Positions 4,632-6,710 of a DNA stretch of 6,710 nt are shown piece after piece. This DNA comes from Phycisphaerae bacterium. GTDB lineage: Bacteria > Planctomycetota > Phycisphaerae > Sedimentisphaerales > UBA12454. Each line of letters opens with the position of its first letter. Positions within the stretch are counted from its first letter, which is position 1. The stretch spans positions 1 through 6,710 of the forward strand of contig JAQTQF010000103.1 in NCBI GenBank assembly GCA_028712345.1, given 5' to 3'. The notes below the pieces were generated by a model that was given only the letters and a program-made list of their open reading frames with translations, was not told the DNA's origin and ran no database searches. Position numbers and translations under genes: made by a program.

Positions 4632-5270
4632 ATGATTACTGTTGCTGTACATAATAAAGATGGTAAGGAAATCGAGAGCCTTGAGATTGACGAGGCGGTA
4701 TTGGGTGGTCATGTCCGGCACGCACTGCTGAAACAGGCAATCGTGATGTATCATGCCAATAAACGACAGGGCACTGCTACGACAAAAAGCAGAGGTATGA
4801 TTGAAGGCTCGACAAGAAAGATATACAAGCAAAAGGGAACAGGTAATGCCCGCGCCGGTAATATAAGAACTAATGTAAGAAGAGGCGGCGGTGTTGCCTT
4901 TGCTAAGGATATTAGGGATTTCAGGCAGGATATGCCGAAGAAGCAGAGAAAACTTGCAACCAGTTCGGCAATTTTGGCCAAACTCCAGAAAGGCAATGTA
5001 GTAGTTATTGACCAGTTGACTTTCGCCAAGCCAAGAACAAAGGATTTTGTAGCGGTACTTGGAAATCTTAAGATAGAAAGAAGTTGTCTGGTGACTGTCA
5101 ATCAGGCCGATGAGAACCTTAGTATGTCGGCAAGAAATGTATCAAGGGTCTCTGTGATAAATGTAAACGACCTAAACGCGGGCGACATTTGCAATATACA
5201 GAAGATACTTTTTACCAAAGATGCGTTGCTGGCGATGGTGGACAGCAGAAAAAACCAAAAAGAAGAGTAA
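4632..5270 (+). CDS. rplD: 50S ribosomal protein L4
   Basis: This is L4, 212 residues from the chosen start. It binds 23S rRNA early in assembly and lines the exit tunnel with its long loop. The start ITVAVHNKDGKEIESLEI is the family N-terminus. An upstream in-frame ATG at 4581 would add 17 residues read from rplC's coding end and is rejected. The core rRNA-binding and tunnel-loop block KIYKQKGTGNARAG through RRGGGVAF (about residues 62-88) corresponds to E. coli KPWRQKGTGRARAG...GGGVTFGP; the Asn in GTGNARAG is a variant I associate with planctomycetes. It is followed by PKKQRKLA and the C-terminal alpha/beta domain, ending in a charged KNQKEE tail. In E. coli L4 represses the S10 operon through its leader, so L4 is a candidate regulator of the rpsJ leader here. 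Five bases separate it from rplC and 21 from rplW. Confidence 0.97.
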   Translation: MITVAVHNKDGKEIESLEIDEAVLGGHVRHALLKQAIVMYHANKRQGTATTKSRGMIEGSTRKIYKQKGTGNARAGNIRTNVRRGGGVAFAKDIRDFRQDMPKKQRKLATSSAILAKLQKGNVVVIDQLTFAKPRTKDFVAVLGNLKIERSCLVTVNQADENLSMSARNVSRVSVINVNDLNAGDICNIQKILFTKDALLAMVDSRKNQKEE

Positions 5271-5291
5271 GCTGGTTGGCGGATACGAAAA

Positions 5292-5570
5292 ATGGATGAT
5301 CATAATATAGTTATAAAGCCTTTGATTACAGAGCAGAGTACGCATTTTGCCAATAATAAAAATGCTTATTCGTTCGAAGTTAATAACAAGGCCAACAAGA
5401 TACAGATTAAAGGAGCCGTCGAAAGGCTTTACAATGTTAAAGTAAAAGAAGTCAGGACCGCCAACAGAAAAGGTAAGCCGAAGAGGCGGGGCAGGTTTAT
5501 GGGAAAAAAGGCTGATTGGAAAAAGGCCGTTGTTGTACTCGATGAACAGTATCATATCGATCTGTTCTAA
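5292..5570 (+). CDS. rplW: 50S ribosomal protein L23
   Basis: This 92-residue protein is L23, which sits at the tunnel exit and docks trigger factor and SRP. The N-terminal VIKPLITEQST (7-17) matches the family's I(L/I)(R/K)P(L/I)(I/V)TEKS signature. NNKANKIQIKGAVERLYNVKVKEVRTAN (31-58) is the conserved core, and RKGKPKRRGRFMGKKADWKKAVVVL (59-83) is the basic loop and closing strand. Length is slightly under the E. coli 100 but within the family range. GGCGGA (5278-5283) eight bases upstream is a moderate ribosome site. The second ATG at 5296 is out of frame. Its place between rplD and rplB is universal in bacterial S10 operons. Confidence 0.97.
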   Translation: MDDHNIVIKPLITEQSTHFANNKNAYSFEVNNKANKIQIKGAVERLYNVKVKEVRTANRKGKPKRRGRFMGKKADWKKAVVVLDEQYHIDLF

Positions 5571-5575
5571 TCGCG

Positions 5576-5580
5576 AAGGA
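5576..5580 (+). promoter_or_regulatory. Clear Shine-Dalgarno of rplB
   Basis: AAGGA eight bases before ATG 5589 is one of the best ribosome sites in the window; most other genes here have weaker ones and fusA has none visible. Confidence 0.6.
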
Positions 5581-5588
5581 TAAAATTT

Positions 5589-6440
5589 ATGGGCATTAGA
5601 ATTTATAGACCAACATCAAACGGACGCAGGAATACCTCGGTGAATGACTATGCCGAGCTGACGGGCGATAAGCCTCAGAAGAGCCTTTGTGTCAGAATTA
5701 AAAAGGCCGGCGGCAAGAATAATCACGGCAAGACGACTTGCAGATTCAGAGGCGGCGGCGCAAGGCGAATTTATAGAATTATCGATTTTAAACGCAACAA
5801 AGACGGCGTTATTGCTACGGTTGAAACTGTAGAATATGATCCGAACAGAAATTGTTTCATATCTCTTGTCAGTTACGAAGACGGAGAGAAAAGGTATATA
5901 CTTGCTCCGCAGGGGTTGACGGTTGGCCAGAAGATAGAAAGTGGTGCAGTAGTTGAGCCTAAGGTTGGAAACGCGATGCCGATGTCGGGAATACCTGTCG
6001 GCGTTGAGATTCACAACATTGAAATGACAGCCGGTCAGGGCGGCAAATTAGTAAGAGGTGCCGGGCTGAGTGCTCGCCTGATGGCAAAGGAAGGTGACTG
6101 GGCGACGGTTATTCTGCCAAGCGGTGAAACGAGAATGATTCGTGCCGAGTGTAGAGCGACAATCGGAGGTCTGAGTAACCCCGATTATCAGAATATTAAA
6201 ATCGGAAAAGCCGGCAGAATGCGTCATATGGGTATCCGACCTCATGTAAGAGGCAAGGCTATGAACCCGGTAGCTCATCCGATGGGTGGTGGCGAAGGCA
6301 GAGCGAACGGCGGAAGGCATCCCTGTTCACCAAAAGGCTTGCTGGCCAAGGGCGGAAAAACAAGAAACCCGAGGAAGGGCAGTAATAAACGAATTATCAG
6401 AAGAAGGAAAACTAACAGGGGTCAGCAACTGGTTCTGTAA
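5589..6440 (+). CDS. rplB: 50S ribosomal protein L2
   Basis: This 283-residue protein is L2, a primary 23S rRNA binder needed for subunit association and for an active peptidyl transferase centre. Its numbering matches E. coli L2 without shift through at least residue 238: YRPTSNGRR (6-14), GGKNNHGK (41-48), YRIIDFKRNKDG (62-73), VEYDPNRN (81-88), YILAPQGL (103-110), CRATIGG (188-194) and AMNPVAHPMGGGEGR (224-238). His230, equal to E. coli His229 in mature numbering, is kept. However, the near-universal DHPH around it reads AHPM. The C-terminus (GGRHPCSPKG onward) is about ten residues longer than E. coli, ending NRGQQLVL. It has a good AAGGA site, starts 18 bases after rplW and ends 25 bases before rpsS. 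The protein is intact and its identity is certain. Confidence 0.98.
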   Translation: MGIRIYRPTSNGRRNTSVNDYAELTGDKPQKSLCVRIKKAGGKNNHGKTTCRFRGGGARRIYRIIDFKRNKDGVIATVETVEYDPNRNCFISLVSYEDGEKRYILAPQGLTVGQKIESGAVVEPKVGNAMPMSGIPVGVEIHNIEMTAGQGGKLVRGAGLSARLMAKEGDWATVILPSGETRMIRAECRATIGGLSNPDYQNIKIGKAGRMRHMGIRPHVRGKAMNPVAHPMGGGEGRANGGRHPCSPKGLLAKGGKTRNPRKGSNKRIIRRRKTNRGQQLVL

Positions 6441-6465
6441 CTGGATTGAATAGATAGAGGTAATA

Positions 6466-6710
6466 ATGTCAAGATCGCTAAAAAAAGGTCCGTTTGTCGA
6501 CGAAAAGCTTTTGCAGAAAGTGCTCAAGCAGCGCGATATAGGAATAAAAGACCCTGTTAAAACATGGTCGAGACGCAGTACCATCGTTCCTGAGTTTGTA
6601 GGTTTTACCTTTATGGTTCACAACGGAAAAATGTTTCATAAGGTTTTTGTTACCGAGGAAATGGTTGGCCATAAACTCGGCGAGTTTTCAGTAACGCGTA
6701 CCTTTAGAGG
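6466..6710 (+). CDS. rpsS: 30S ribosomal protein S19 (partial, 3' end beyond window)
   Basis: The frame starts at ATG 6466 and runs off the right edge with 81 complete codons; S19 is usually about 90 residues, so only a short tail is missing. S19 lies in the 30S head with S13 and contacts the A-site finger region. The N-terminus SRSLKKGPFVDEKLLQKV, SRRSTIVPEFVG (42-53), VHNGKMFHKVFVTEEMVGHKLGEF and the final TRTFRG are family hallmarks. AGAGGT (6456-6461) is an adequate ribosome site five bases before the start. It follows rplB as in nearly all bacteria; rplV and rpsC would be expected next, outside the window. Confidence 0.97.
   Translation, partial: MSRSLKKGPFVDEKLLQKVLKQRDIGIKDPVKTWSRRSTIVPEFVGFTFMVHNGKMFHKVFVTEEMVGHKLGEFSVTRTFR

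Overview
This window is a ribosomal-protein supercluster on the + strand. The str operon (tail of rpoC, rpsL, rpsG, fusA) runs directly into the S10 operon (rpsJ, rplC, rplD, rplW, rplB, start of rpsS). All ten genes point the same way. Eight are complete; rpoC and rpsS are cut by the window edges. I see no mobile element, tRNA, rRNA, CRISPR or pseudogene.

The DNA is of middling GC content, and Shine-Dalgarno sites are mostly weak, with none visible before fusA. The r-proteins are bacterial but carry variants that I associate with Planctomycetota, possibly Phycisphaerae, or more broadly the PVC group: L2 with VAHPMGGGEGR, L4 with KQKGTGNARAG, and an L3 with a lengthened loop. This placement is an inference from memory; no search was run.

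Layout: 1-148 is the last part of rpoC. 188-1050 holds rpsL and rpsG, followed by a strong intrinsic-terminator-like hairpin (1066-1112). 1167-3248 is fusA. No tuf gene follows it, unlike the classical str operon. Instead there is a 354-base non-coding gap (3249-3602). The gap begins with a near-consensus sigma70-type promoter overlapping the fusA stop codon. After that come several hairpins, a possible antiterminator/terminator pair ending in six Ts, and a second hairpin close to rpsJ. 3603-3917 is rpsJ. It is followed by another textbook terminator-like hairpin (3929-3968) inside what is normally one S10 operon. From 3982 to the window end, rplC, rplD, rplW, rplB and rpsS are tightly packed without further terminators.

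The genes all serve translation: RNA polymerase beta', 30S proteins S12, S7, S10 and S19, elongation factor G, and 50S proteins L3, L4, L23 and L2. The protein content is ordinary. What deserves attention is the regulatory punctuation: three terminator-like hairpins cut the supercluster into blocks, and rpsJ (S10, also the antitermination factor NusE) sits alone between two of them behind its own promoter and long leader. Smaller points are an Arg in S12 at a streptomycin-resistance position, a 4-residue longer L3 loop that should lie near the peptidyl transferase centre, and a variant L2 active-site-proximal motif.
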